64,000 bases of DNA, taken from assembly GCF_029227915.1 (NCBI RefSeq), contig NC_079877.1:21107851-21171850 (forward strand), in the 5' to 3' direction. Position 1 is the stretch's first letter. Every line of letters starts with the position of its first letter. The position numbers were made by a program, and so were the translations under genes. The notes beneath the pieces were generated by a model. It did not search any database. It worked only from the letters and a program-made list of their open reading frames with translations, and had not been told where the DNA came from. Positions 53,379 to 63,851 of the stretch are shown piece after piece. Source of the stretch: Hydractinia symbiolongicarpus (Eukaryota > Cnidaria > Hydrozoa > Anthoathecata > Hydractiniidae).

Positions 53379-53650
53379 AAAAGAAATTTCTTTTATAGTC
53401 AAATTTTTTTTCCTCAATTTTAGTTGCATTTTCTTGCTAGCCTTACCCTTTTTGTCTAATCAAATATCTACACGATTTTTTACGCCCAACTGTATCTGAT
53501 TGAATTACTAAGCGTTTGTATTTGAATATAATTACTGAGCAACTCCATTCCAGGCTATTTTCTTCTATAACTTAAAGGCGAACTACCTTATTCCAGGAAA
53601 TAACGAAGCACAAAGTAACTATCACAAAATTAACACGAAAAACTTAAATA

Positions 53651-54565
53651 CAGTCGACGCTCGTTATCTCGAACTCCCAAGGGACCGAAAGAAAAGTTCG
53701 AGATAGCGAGCGTTCGAGATAGCGGAGGTTCGACATAACGAGCGTATTTCATGAAAAGTTCGAGATAACGAGTTTTTCGAAATTTTTTGAAATTTTCAGA
53801 AAAGGGCAAGGGTCAGTAGTTCGGTCATAAGTATCTGTGGGCAAGCTTTTAAAATTAAAATGCACCTGAATTAAGGGTACTTGAAGGAACTGTTTGGTCA
53901 AGAAAGGGAAATGGATAATAAAGAAAACAGCATTTTGCGTACATGTATAATTATTGTTGATTACAATTACATACATTATTTTTGATCGAAAAAGCTTAAA
54001 ATACTAGTTTGCTTCTTGTTTTTCATTTCACTTTTAAGAAACAAATCTTCAAAGCGAAGCAGGAGGTGTTGCATGTCATTTCCATCATCAGTGAATAGAC
54101 AAGCATTTTGTAAAGTCTCCACTGCAGTGTTTATTTCTGATTTTGTTGGCTTGCTCACTGGCTCATCAAACACCTCGATGACATCGGCATTTTCATCATG
54201 CTCCTCGTCATTCTCATCTGTACTTGGCCGTACCGACTCAAGGATTTCTTCATCAGTCACGGGATTTTCTACCTGTTTTACAATGGAATGTCTTCTTTTT
54301 ATTGCAACATTTTGTGACTTTAAAACAAGCAGTGCAAGGTCTTCTTTTTTCAAAATTCCTCTTCAAGAGTTCGAGATAACGAGCGTAAATCAGTCCAAGG
54401 GACTGAGAAAAAAGTTCGAGATAGTGAAAGTTCGAGATAACGGAGGTTCGAGATACCGAACGTTTTTTTGCCTACTATTGCTTACAGAACTCAAGGGACC
54501 GAAGAAAAAGTTCGAGATAGAGAAAGTTCGAGATAACGGAGGTTCGAGATAATGAGCGTCGACTG
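53651..54565 (-). mobile_element. Tigger/pogo-like DNA transposon remnant, 915 bp
   Basis: Inverted ends CAGTCGACGCTCGTTATCTCGAA and its partner, flanked by TA on both sides (53,649-53,650 and 54,566-54,567), the pogo-superfamily target. Subterminal TTCGAGATAACGAG motifs repeat many times at both ends. A 125-codon remnant of the transposase C terminus is inside; the DNA-binding and most of the catalytic domain are deleted, so this is a deletion derivative. Confidence 0.88.
53976..54353 (-). pseudogene. C-terminal fragment of Tigger-like (DDE_1/CENP-B type) transposase
   Basis: A 125-codon open frame, MKKEDLALLVLKSQNVAIKR..., acidic in the middle (TDENDEEHDENADV), ending ALETLQNACL-like, then LLLRFEDLFLKSEMKNKKQ and SILSFFDQK. 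The C-terminal acidic region plus an FFK/SITSFF-like tail is typical of pogo/Tigger transposases of invertebrates. None of the three catalytic Asp is in this fragment. It lies between the element's inverted ends in the expected orientation. Confidence 0.65.
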
Positions 54566-54567
54566 TA

Positions 54568-55821
54568 ACGCGATTTAGCTCAATTAACTTACAAAAAGCA
54601 TTAAAATACCGTGAATCAGGAAATATGTTTATCTTTATTTTGAGAACGGGTTCGTTGACTGCCTGTTTCTCTTATTTTTTTTAATTACTTTGCAGCTGCC
54701 CTGCAGCTTTAATGGCATTAAGTGAACCGTATTAAAAGGACACTATTTTTGTGCCTCAATTAAGCAGAACAAGAAGCCCAGGGGCGTCTAAAATTTCCGC
54801 AACGAAGACAATAATACAGAAACATTTCATTGAACGATTCAACAAAGTCTAAGAGATTTTTTGCTTGAAGCATTACGCGACGTTTTTAGAAAAAATAATC
54901 ACGGCGTTACAGGTTACGTTTTCGGCTAAATTGGCGTTTGAAGTGAAACTTTAGTAGCCTTGCTTCATTAAATACAAATTAAAAAAAGTATATAAAAACT
55001 TGTCACGCCATTATGTGCATAAGATTAAATGTTTGCTGCCTGATCTAAATTTCTTTTGAGTATAATCAGCCTTCTTCGAATTGTTTTAAGAGCAACAATA
55101 CGTTAAAATACAAAAATGAATTATAAGTAGAGTTAAATAATCTTTAAAAGTTTTGATGGAAAGAAAAAATATCTTGTTAAAAATTTTTTTTTTTGAAAAA
55201 TAAAACAGCGTGATGATAGGTCTGTGGTTTATCAAGAGACACAAAAAGTGATGGGCGGATAAATAGAATGTGGAAATCAAGCAATTTACTCGCAGGGCGC
55301 AGAAATTGAAAAAGAATAAAGTACCTTATGTGTGAGCTTTATTGCGAATACTAGAAAGTATATTTTTAAACTTTTAAAATTAACAGGTCACTTTTTTAAC
55401 GTCCTGGATATTTGCCTTATGTTTTAATACGGGCTATTTTATTAACGCGAGTTTTGAAAATTCGCGTTAATTTTGAGCCTCGTTAATTTCCTGGAACAGG
55501 GGAGATTATTTTCTGATATGTCGTCGAAAGGGAGTGGTATATATTAAAAATATGAACCTGAATAGCAGCAATTTGTTTGGTAAAAAAATGCTTTTTTGAA
55601 CGTGACGCGAATTATAATTTAACAACATAAACAGAGAGTGCAATTCTTCATGGAGTGGAAGCAAAGATTTACCGGATCTTACATCACCAGACCTGTAACA
55701 GTTCGAGCCTTTATTACCTTTATTACTATTACCTTTAGTGTTCCCTGAAATTTTGAATTTGATTACTTATGGTAGTGATAACAACATATGAACAGTACTT
55801 TTGTGTGTATTTTCCCTTTAA
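54568..55821. other. Intergenic sequence downstream of PCCA
   Basis: No gene seen. Near 55,440-55,500 there is GCGTTAATTTTGAGCCTCGTTAATTTCCTGGAAC, whose core occurs inverted near 53,593 (ATTCCAGGAAATAACGAAGC); likely pieces of an old dispersed repeat. Confidence 0.5.
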
Positions 55822-56704
55822 CCCTATTTGGTATGGGGGGGAGGGGCATAAAGTGCCCGCCGCATTTTCAAAGTCTAATAACTTTTTAAATGCTGGATGA
55901 AATTACCTGAAATTTTGTGACTTTTCCTAACTTTTATTGAACTTACGCAAAATAAAATAAATATTTCCAAAAATTGTCCTGTCAATGTCACTTTGTCCTT
56001 TTAGACAGGTGGTCGTATCAACTATTTTATTGTAGTGCTAAAAATAAATGCTTTCTAAACTAATCCTACAATATTGACATGCATACTATGTAATTTGCAG
56101 ACCGGAATGTTGGTAATTTACAGACCAGAATGGTTGTAATTTCCTATTTCTCTATTTCTATTGTCATATGATAACGTCATAGGTTATTTTGTCCCATGTC
56201 AATACAAATTGTCTTTATTGAGTAGCTACTGACGTAAGTGCTAATGTATATACCAAGTTTTATTCCATGACAGCTACTAACACTAAGGTTCTCAAAGGTT
56301 TCAAAAAAAATTCTTCAAGATTTGAATTCTGATCGATTTCCTTTTTCTCCTTAGAGAAATCCTTTGTCTTTATACTCCCTGTTAATGTTTCTAATAATAT
56401 CTTACATTCTTATATTACTTTTTAAATGACTAGTACTGTAAATAGTTTTAAAAAAGATAAAAGAACAAGAATTTCCAAGAAAGACATATTTTCTTCAACC
56501 ATTGTCTCATTATGACGCCATCACTTCCTGTGATGACATATCAACCTAAATATTTTGTCACTAATTCAATCACAACATATTTATGCTTCTTTGTGCCAAG
56601 TTTTGTCACTTAAAAGCAAACTGAACAAACGTTACATCCCGCAGGCACTTTATGCACCCCCCCCCCATACTTACAAGGGTCAAAAAAGCCCATACCAAAT
56701 AGGG
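55822..56704. mobile_element. piggyBac-like non-autonomous transposon (MITE), 883 bp
   Basis: Perfect 16-bp inverted termini CCCTATTTGGTATGGG (55,822-55,837 and 56,689-56,704), flanked by TTAA at both ends (55,818-55,821 and 56,705-56,708). Subterminal inverted block GGGGCATAAAGTGCC / GGCACTTTATGCACCCC. TTAA duplication and CCCT ends fit piggyBac. No transposase inside, so it needed one in trans. Confidence 0.85.
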
Positions 56705-56708
56705 TTAA

Positions 56709-58002
56709 GGGACTGAATTTTCAATTCCACTTACCTTACAGACAGCTTGTAACTTTACACCATGTTTGCGTGTGCGGGAAGCGACTAACATGTGCTAATA
56801 TATTAAAAAATTAGCAACCAGTTAAGCAACCCCAATACTAATTTTGGTCCACGAAATCTAAGGTGTTATTAAAATCTTACGTTGCTTATAAAAAAACGTG
56901 AAAACGTTACTTGGGGAGTTAATCGCAGTATAATAACTACGGTGACCCACAACTGCACGCCGAAAGAAAAAATCGCACCAAAAGAGAAAAATCACGCCTC
57001 AGATACATGTTGTGAATATGAATTATCTTACAACCCTCGCTCTAGCTGCCCCTAATTCTTTTTTCCTACGATTGTCTCTTTTTTTTACCTACAGTGAAGC
57101 CTAAATTGCATTCATGTTGCCGCGATTGTTCATGAACATAGTTATAAAGTTTGATTAGCAACAAAACGCCCAATTTTCTCATATAAACACATGTAAATTC
57201 TGAATTTGTTTTCTTATAATCAAGAACATAATTTGAACAAATCGGACCACTTAAAAGGTGCAAGAAATTATACACACATAGACGTCTAGGTATTACGCCA
57301 TATTGGTAATAAATATGCGCTCAACTATATAATATATGTATTTGTGTTTTATATATAGAACTTTTATAGAAAATTCAACCCGGCACGTTTTAAGAAAGCC
57401 AGCCTGAAAGATTTTTGTGTATAAGCGAAATACTATTTTGAAATTGCAACAACAATGCTTTCAACGAAAAATTAAGTACGTCCACCCGACTAGCTTGACA
57501 TACCCTAAATCCGCCACTGTGGTTGGACGTGTAAAGAAAATGACGAAGGCTTAAAGGGCCTTAGAATAACGTATTTCTATGTGCGACTACCAGGATAAGG
57601 GGAGGTCTTTAATTTCACGAAAAAACTTACATATGTTTTTTTGTAATAAAAACATTCTTTCATATCACAACATGGCATGAAAAAATAAATTTTTTTAATA
57701 GTTTTATCTAAATTTTATCTCCCAAAAACAATAAATTACATTAACGGTCGACACCATTATCGTACAAAAGCCCACTTGGTTCGTACATGTTCATTTGTGA
57801 CGTCACACGTCGTACATAGCTCAACAGGACTCGTGAAGATTCACTCTCTTCTTGCAAATTTATTGCGAGGTTTGAGTGTTGAAGAATTTAACAACATGCG
57901 AAAGTAGGTAAACAAAGTAAAACTTTAAGACTTTTTTGTTGTGTTTTGCTATCACAAAATCACTTCCATCAGTACACTTTATTGTGCATAATCCGTTAAG
58001 TT
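56709..58002. other. Intergenic sequence, no gene seen
   Basis: AT-rich, no coding signal. Contains an isolated GTGACGTCAC at about 57,797, like the palindrome in the Polinton A ends, but no matching inverted repeat surrounds it. Confidence 0.5.
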
Positions 58003-58090
58003 TTGTTTACAAGATCAGAAGTTTATCATGGTAAGAGAGTAGCACGCGCAAGAATACACCTTGAAAGGGTTAATGGACGTTTGAAAGAAG
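58003..58090 (+). pseudogene. Fragment of a DDE_Tnp_4-like transposase
   Basis: About 29 codons reading SEVYHGKRVARARIHLERVN and GRLKE. The arginine/histidine/glutamate pattern RIHVERxxGRxK is typical of the end of DDE_4 (Harbinger or THAP-linked) transposases, with the Glu as third catalytic residue. The frame then runs by chance into antisense integrase sequence. The fragment abuts the broken end of Polinton B. Confidence 0.4.
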
Positions 58091-58783
58091 ATGGCCTTGT
58101 TAGGTTTCATGTCGATCATGAAAGTCATGGAATTATTAAGGCTTTTGACGATGGTATACAGGTGCTTCACCCAAATGGTACTAGGCTCGCCGGAGAGTAG
58201 CTCCTACGCATCCTGAGGCTTGAATAGCCTTTCTGAAAGGACTTTACTGTAGCTTTCCACGAAGGTCGTGAACGTATGGTGATATCTAGTGGTGGCCCGC
58301 TTAATCTCAACCCTTTTACCCTCTAGTAGTTTCGTCACATCCGATTTGAACTCAGAACCATTGTCACACCGGAAGGTTACCGGGTATTTTAAGGGTCCTG
58401 CCTTGTATATGTCCTTCAACATGTCCGCGACTTTTTTGGTGCGAAACGGCCTCGCTACCTTATACCTTGAAGCTACATCAATGCCTGTCAGGATATATTT
58501 TCCATATACCCTGTTGTGAGGCATGTACAGTAGATCGAATTGGTGCATCTCATTCGTTGTCGTAAGTGAAGTGCGGATAATCGATACGCTTCGGACCCCG
58601 AATGTGCCTGAGCCAGAGCGGCTGCCTACTCAGCCAGTAAGTGACTAGCTTTTTTGAGAGACCACTCCCCTTCGTAAGGAGTTTGATAGCCTTTCGCCCA
58701 ACCCAGACATGTTCCGGCATATAGTAATTTTGGCTTAATTTTTCGGCCTCTTCCTCGGTAACGATATGTGATACTTTTGACAT
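58085..58783 (-). pseudogene. Retroviral-type (rve) integrase of Polinton B, truncated and broken
   Basis: The start frame (58,550-58,783) has LVTYWLSRQPLWLRHIRGPK. After a one-base shift near 58,548 the catalytic core follows: HQFDLLYMPH (first Asp), YILTGIDVASRYKVARPF, FRCDNGSEFKSDV (second Asp) and FVESYSKVLSERLFKP (Glu). A TAG at 58,204 interrupts the frame, after which homology-like sequence continues (IWVKHLYTIVKSLNN, MKPNKAI) to about 58,085 and is lost. All three D,D,E residues are present. It would insert the element with 6-bp duplications. Confidence 0.88.
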
Positions 58784-58815
58784 GTCTTTATTTATACATG
58801 TATAAACGCACGTTG

Positions 58816-59187
58816 TTACAGATACTTGTAAGCCACGAAGTCTAGTAGGAATAAGGAGCCAAGTACGAATGTTAACTTACCATCCTGTTGCTGCCTTGAG
58901 GGGGTATAAAAGTCCTTCAATTGCGGGGCTTTTTTGTCTGAGACGATGTAGAGCCGATACATATCTTCATCGAGTTCTCTCAGACTTTTACCGGCTTTTA
59001 TTTGCAGTTCGCGTTGCTTGTTGAACCAGTCCAATTTAGCCTGCCTTTTCCTGATCCACTCCGCATGGTCGTGTCTTTTCCTCTCCGCCTCGCCGGGTCC
59101 TGCAAGTTTAGAAAACAAGAAGTTGGTCCCGCTGAATGCGAGGGCGTTTATGGCAGCCCCGGCCACGATCAAAGCTATTGTTGCCAT
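58816..59187 (-). CDS. Two-anchor membrane protein, 123 aa (Polinton B)
   Basis: Intact frame. N-terminal hydrophobic segment (MATIALIVAGAAINALAFSG), a long charged middle (ERKRHDHAEWIRKRQAKLDW; KAGKSLRELDEDMYRLYIV), and a C-terminal hydrophobic segment (LTFVLGSLFLLDFVAYKYL). No counterpart in A, where this block is deleted. Family unknown, probably a virion membrane component. Confidence 0.55.
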   Translation of the reverse strand: MATIALIVAGAAINALAFSGTNFLFSKLAGPGEAERKRHDHAEWIRKRQAKLDWFNKQRELQIKAGKSLRELDEDMYRLYIVSDKKAPQLKDFYTPSRQQQDGKLTFVLGSLFLLDFVAYKYL

Positions 59188-59193
59188 ATTCCT

Positions 59194-59969
59194 TTATTCC
59201 GAAACGAAACGGTTGCCCTTAGCCATATTTTGGCTTGCCCACATAGGTTGGGTATTGGTGTAGTGCAATCTTTTCGCTACCTCGGCAAGCAATGGAACAA
59301 CCCCATTTTCTCGATATTTAATCGGTATCTTGTGATCAATGTGCCACCCTTTACCACAATTATCCCATGTCATACCCTCGGAAAACCGGGCTTCAATATG
59401 GGACTGTAGGGTAGCGATATTGCACCCGAGATATCCCTTAGAACTAAGCTCCTTGTTTTCCTTCAAGGCCTCGTAGGTTTGGCTGCGTACAACATGGGCG
59501 AGATGACCAACAGGATCGCAAATTTGACATTGTCTCCTCTGCTTTTCATGGTGGCAGACGCTTCCACCCCCGCAGTCCTTGCAGGTGGACCTTATCCTAC
59601 CATGTTTGTAAATCTCACCACCCCCTCTGCCTTTGTTGCGCCCGCAACAACAACAGCGATCGTTGCCATTTATTGTTTACTCTTCTTGCAGTCTTTGCAT
59701 CGATACCTTATCCTTTCATGGGGGCATATTTGACTTCCCTTACACTCCTTACATTGGGATCTCTGCCTTTGATGGGGACAAATCTGAATGCCTTTGCAGT
59801 CTTTACAATAGGCCATCACCCTTTGATGGGGGCACTTGTTTTTGGTACGCTTCTGTTTCGCCTCATCCAGGCATTTGATGCATGCCTTTGTAGTTTGACC
59901 ATTTTTCGGCACCCTAAACGCATCCAGGGCCAACACTTTTTTACATCTTGAACAGCTCTTGCTTTCCAT
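59194..59969 (-). pseudogene. Cys/His-repeat zinc protein fused to HNH-type endonuclease (Polinton B)
   Basis: Starts MESKSCSRCKKVLALDAFRV (CxxC), then CIKCLDEAK, then CPHQR...CKDCKGIQ units (at least four), a stop near 59,671, an inserted stretch, two more units (ARTAGVEA frame shifted; CHHEKQRRQCQICDP) and the HNH part: [40 protein letters not shown]. The DH pair and final N/K are visible. Stops and frame changes lie between 59,460 and 59,680. Homologous to the two separate genes of A at 42,655 and 45,270. Confidence 0.65.
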
Positions 59970-60014
59970 ATTGATTTGTGTTTGCCCTTGGGGACAAGCA
60001 CAAATTGTGGTCAT

Positions 60015-60646
60015 TTAATACTCCACGGAGTGGAAACAGCCATCGAGTATATTCAACTGGGCATCCTGTAAGAGGTAGACGTAAGCCATGAAATCTCCGG
60101 TTCCGTCCGCTTTCTTTGTGACAGGGTAATACCATTACTTAGACGTTGTAGAGGCCTTCCACTACCATTTAGGGTATGATCGGGAGACGCCAAAAAGTCT
60201 AGAAACAGGGCATACCTTTCATTGAAATAATGCCCAATCGTGACGTTCGAGTCGTGACTACCAAAGAGGTTCACAATCTGCTCAAGGTGGTCCCTGGGTA
60301 ACATGGCATGAGAGTACAATTCGTTGGGCTCTCCCTCGACAGTGACGCTTATCCACTCAATCTTGGGGTTGTAGAAGACTTCATTGACACCGGCATAGGG
60401 CTTCACTTTTCCAGGGTCTATAAAGAGTAGCAAGACACCTTTGAGACTCTTGGCCGGGTTATTTAGCTGGAGGTTATGTGAGGTGTCATCATTCTGGGGC
60501 ATGTTTGGGATATCCACATTGAGGTCTTCGTTCTGATTAATGGTTGAGGGTATGTGAGATATCTGGACCCTTTGTTTTCGGCCCTTGATACCAAAGAGTT
60601 GCTTGATCTCTACATATGGGTCTAGCGTCGTTCCAAATGCACTCAT
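60015..60646 (-). pseudogene. Candidate major capsid protein (Polinton B), internally deleted
   Basis: Starts MSAFGTTLDPYVEIKQLFGI and ends with the same FHSVEY as A. The N-terminal 60 or so codons join directly to a C-terminal part ([58 protein letters not shown]), so about half of the protein (some 190-200 codons kept by A) is missing while the frame stays open. A frameshift near 60,095 precedes the end. It cannot form a full jelly-roll protein. Confidence 0.6.
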
Positions 60647-60674
60647 GTTTATTATATAAGGGAAATAAATAAAG

Positions 60675-61975
60675 ATGCAGACTAATCCAGTATTTGTACT
60701 TGACATTGATATTGATGATGACGAGGAGGATGGGGGCCATCCAGATAAACCCGATGATACTACGTCAAAACTCTCTGGAACGCCAAAACTTCCTGGAACA
60801 TCGGGGCCTTCAACAGAACAACAGCAGAGGGATCTTTCGGGGCAGAGGCAAAAACTACTAAAATCAAAGAAGGATGGCCTTGAAGATCGTCTCACAGAAA
60901 AATTGGGGTTACAGCCTAATGCAGGAATGTATGATACGTTTAGGGAGGACGAAGGGAATCAACTAATCGTTAAAGAGATAGTGAAGGGTAAGAAAACGTT
61001 CAAAGAAATAGTGGTTACAAATCAAGATGGTAGCCTAAAAACCGTTGGTCAGATACAAACGTTGCTAGGTAGTAATCGCCTGCATGTCCTGGGGTTTGTC
61101 GACTATGCTGCACCCAACAAAGGTGGTAAATTTAGGGCCCAGAACCTCTTAAAAAAGGTATAATAAAATAGAGGAGGCCGAACATATTGAGATGGAATCG
61201 TTGGAGGAAATCGATGAATTTGTAGATGCCACATAGCCTTGTACAAGACACTTCGTTTGTCGGGCCTGATGAAGGTGGCATCATCCCACGTGAAAGAAGG
61301 GGGCTTGACCTCGGGCTTCAGACGCTACGGGGTAACTTGAAAAGCCTGAAAAATAAGATGATCTTATACGACAGCGAGATTAACAAGGCAGAGGGTAGGG
61401 TGAAGGAACTTGAGAAGCAGAAGGTTGGGGCAGACGAAGGACAACAAGCTCATCTTGAGAAGGAAATAGAAAATGCGAGGAAAGAGATTAAGGATCTGAA
61501 TGATAAAAAGAAGGCCATAGGGGAAGCGCATGGCATACTATCCACTGTCATATACCCCCGGCTGAGGCACATCAAAGATACGCTATTAAAAATCGCCAGA
61601 GATAACACAACTCTGCTGGAGAAGCTCCGGATACTCTTCCGCGAACAGGGGATAACCATAGCTAGTATAGTCTCTGCTGTTGGACTGTTGATAAGCACTA
61701 TTGTACTCTCCGTTACAGGAGGGGGAGGTGCCGCGGCAAGTGCTGCAGGTGCCGCAGGGGGTAGTTAAAAAGGGTTCGTAGAGAAGAGACTGGAAAGGCT
61801 CGGGAACTTCCTTAAATATCTAGCAGGCAAGGCAGGTGTTGCGTTACCCGGGATTATTGGTACGGTAGTCTCGTTCTTCCTGAGGGTAGCGTCAACCATC
61901 GTGAAATATGCGATAAAACATCTGTACATGACCATCGCGGGAGCTGCTGGGCTTGTCGTGCTATACGTGAAATAG
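60675..61975 (+). pseudogene. Coiled-coil/Gly-linker membrane protein (Polinton B)
   Basis: Homologue of A 40,478-41,371 but longer. Acidic start MQTNPVFVLDIDIDDDEEDG, globular part ([47 protein letters not shown]), breaks with stops at 61,161 and around 61,200-61,235, then a strong coiled coil (LYDSEINKAEGRVKELEKQK; HLEKEIENARKEIKDLNDKK), the AHGIL junction, hydrophobic segment ([21 protein letters not shown]), stop at 61,766, and a final part ending LYVK. The coiled coil is absent from A. Convergent with the spike-like gene: the stops are 2 bp apart. Confidence 0.62.
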
Positions 61976-61977
61976 AT

Positions 61978-63183
61978 CTATTTCAACCATATATAGGCAA
62001 GGATGATGCCTACTCCTATGGTGATTAATGTGGCCTTGGTATCCTCGTGTTGATTTTGCGGGGGTTGTTCGGGTATATGGGGCGTGACATTTTCCTGTAT
62101 ATCGGGGGTATGTATGGGAGGTGTAATAGGTGTTGTATGCCTAGGGGGTGATTTGGCAGATGCCAAATGCCTGGTAGCATGCTTTAAAGGTGTAGGTGGT
62201 ATGGTATGTATAGGAGGTGTGGCATGCCGCACAATAGGCTTGTTATTCAGGTCAAGCCGTATACTTATTATGGCGCTTGCCGGTGCAATCAAAATGTTAT
62301 TGTTGTACCCCATGATTTTTCCTACGCGCAAGTTCATTTCGGAGGGTAACATATGCACGCCATGCATCACGGCGAAGTTCACCGGGGTCCTCGCATACTG
62401 TAAAACCTTCAGAAATTCGGTGATGTCATGGCTTACAATTTCTTGGCGTTGGACCATGGACTCGAACTTCTGCAATAGCATCTGCCTGGCCGTATAGTTG
62501 TCCGCACCGGTCCCCAGAAGGGATGCCTTGGCCCCTGCCTGAGACCCCAGTAACAAAACCACATAAACCCTGATACTCACGCTTAGCTTGGTCAGACCTT
62601 CAGAGGTCAAACGCTGACTTAGTAGGCATGATAAACTTCGCCCAGTCGCCATCGACCTGGGGCCAGTATCTACCATTTGTAAACGAGCACATAACAGCCT
62701 TGAATTTATACAAAGCATTAGGACTTGCACCATACTCACGGCATACCTGTGCATACCCGGAGCCCAAGTATGGGTATTTGTACTGCGAGAAGCCGTCGTC
62801 GTACGGCTTGGGGACCTTCATTCTTGCCAGGACACGACGCATGTGGTAGTACACGTGAAATTTGAAGATGGAGTTTGTGAGGGGTACGGAGCCCGTCATG
62901 TGCTTCGCAACTATGCCTAGGGCCGTCGTCGCACAATGGGTAGCGAAATTAACCTGGATATTCCAATAGTCCAACGCCTGCCCTTTCCAACCCAGTTGAA
63001 CGGGGTATCGTGGTAGGTTGTTGGATTTTTGATGGCATACTTGGTAAGCTCCGGAAATACTACGGAAAAATGGGAGTCTGTACTCACGTACAGATCCTGA
63101 TGCTCCAAGTTGGTTACACCAGGCGACCATTCTCCCCTGTTACTTTTATACTTTGCCGAATAGTTGTATTGGTAGATGTTCAT
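61978..63183 (-). pseudogene. Candidate second capsid/spike-like protein (Polinton B)
   Basis: Homologue of A 39,251-40,454. Starts [20 protein letters not shown]; shared parts [65 protein letters not shown] and [10 protein letters not shown]. The stalk here is less regular (PPIHTIPPTPLKHATRH, ... PRHTTPITPPIHTPD), followed by HEDTKATLITIGVGIILAYI and LK at the end. Frameshifts near 63,005 and 62,610 only, so B is the better preserved copy. Confidence 0.6.
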
Positions 63184-63201
63184 TTCTTAAAACAAAAGGA
63201 T

Positions 63202-63354
63202 ATGAAGCAACTGTACATCACTGATATAGATAAACCTACTATATTCGAGGACTACCTGGGACAGGACACCCGCATTGCCTTGAAATCAATAAGTATCAGC
63301 CCTGGATGGTTGAACCTATACAGCGACAATGATATTACGATCAGGAAAGGGTGA
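63202..63354 (+). CDS. Small conserved protein, 50 aa (MKQLYITDI family, Polinton B)
   Basis: Intact frame beginning [20 protein letters not shown], ending TIRKG and TGA. The clean version of the A gene at 39,049-39,234. Its start is 18 nt from the divergent spike-like start, as in A. Function unknown; short acidic/aromatic soluble protein. Confidence 0.6.
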   Translation: MKQLYITDIDKPTIFEDYLGQDTRIALKSISISPGWLNLYSDNDITIRKG

Positions 63355-63368
63355 CTCGTATCGAGATC

Positions 63369-63847
63369 ATGAAGGGTTTGTACAGGATCGAGGACATGGC
63401 GGCTATTGTCAACAGCCAGGCAGAGGACAAGATCAGGATTTTCGTTTTGAAAAACGGCTTCTGCAGGCTCCGTGTCAGCGATGGGTACTCGGTGGTGATT
63501 CATCGACCATTGCAGGAGCTCCTATGACCCCTCAAAAAAGTATTATATGAAGGGTGACTATGATGCCTTATACAGGACCGATACATACCAGAGATTGAGA
63601 CTTATTTGTCCACAAGTGGATGAAGACGACTGCCTTTTGGATGGCAAAAAAATCCAAGATTCTGACCTTGCTTCCTACCAAAGAATTGAACGCTTGGGGA
63701 GATATGTTAACCTGGACCTTTGACAGTCCTGTATACCTTCCACTGAAGGGGTCCACTGACCGTCTTGAGTTCATGCTAACGGACGTCTACCATCATGAGA
63801 AGAACGTCATGTTTTTTAATATAACCATGTGCATTCTGACAGAATAA
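63369..63847 (+). pseudogene. MKGLYRIEDM family protein (Polinton B), broken
   Basis: Homologue of the intact A protein at 38,564-39,052. Starts MKGLYRIEDMAAIVNSQAED, with RVSDGYSVVIHRPLQELL, a TGA at about 63,525 with loss of a few codons, LRLICPQVDEDDCLL, a frameshift near 63,648, then [16 protein letters not shown] and LEFMLTDVYHH to TAA at 63,845. Confidence 0.62.
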
Positions 63848-63851
63848 AAGA

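Noticed and set aside
54016-54552. A 178-codon + strand gene inside the Tigger-like element
   Set aside because: It is the antisense of the transposase C terminus and runs through the subterminal repeat motifs.
53593-55500. A larger element bounded by inverted TTCCAGGAAATTAACG motifs
   Set aside because: Only about 20 bp match at the two sites and no target duplication is visible; probably two pieces of one dispersed repeat.
58003-58200. A single 65-codon gene on the + strand
   Set aside because: Its second half is the antisense of integrase codons (SLNNSM...MKPNKA on the other strand) and it has no ATG (TTG start). It is a chance fusion across a breakpoint.
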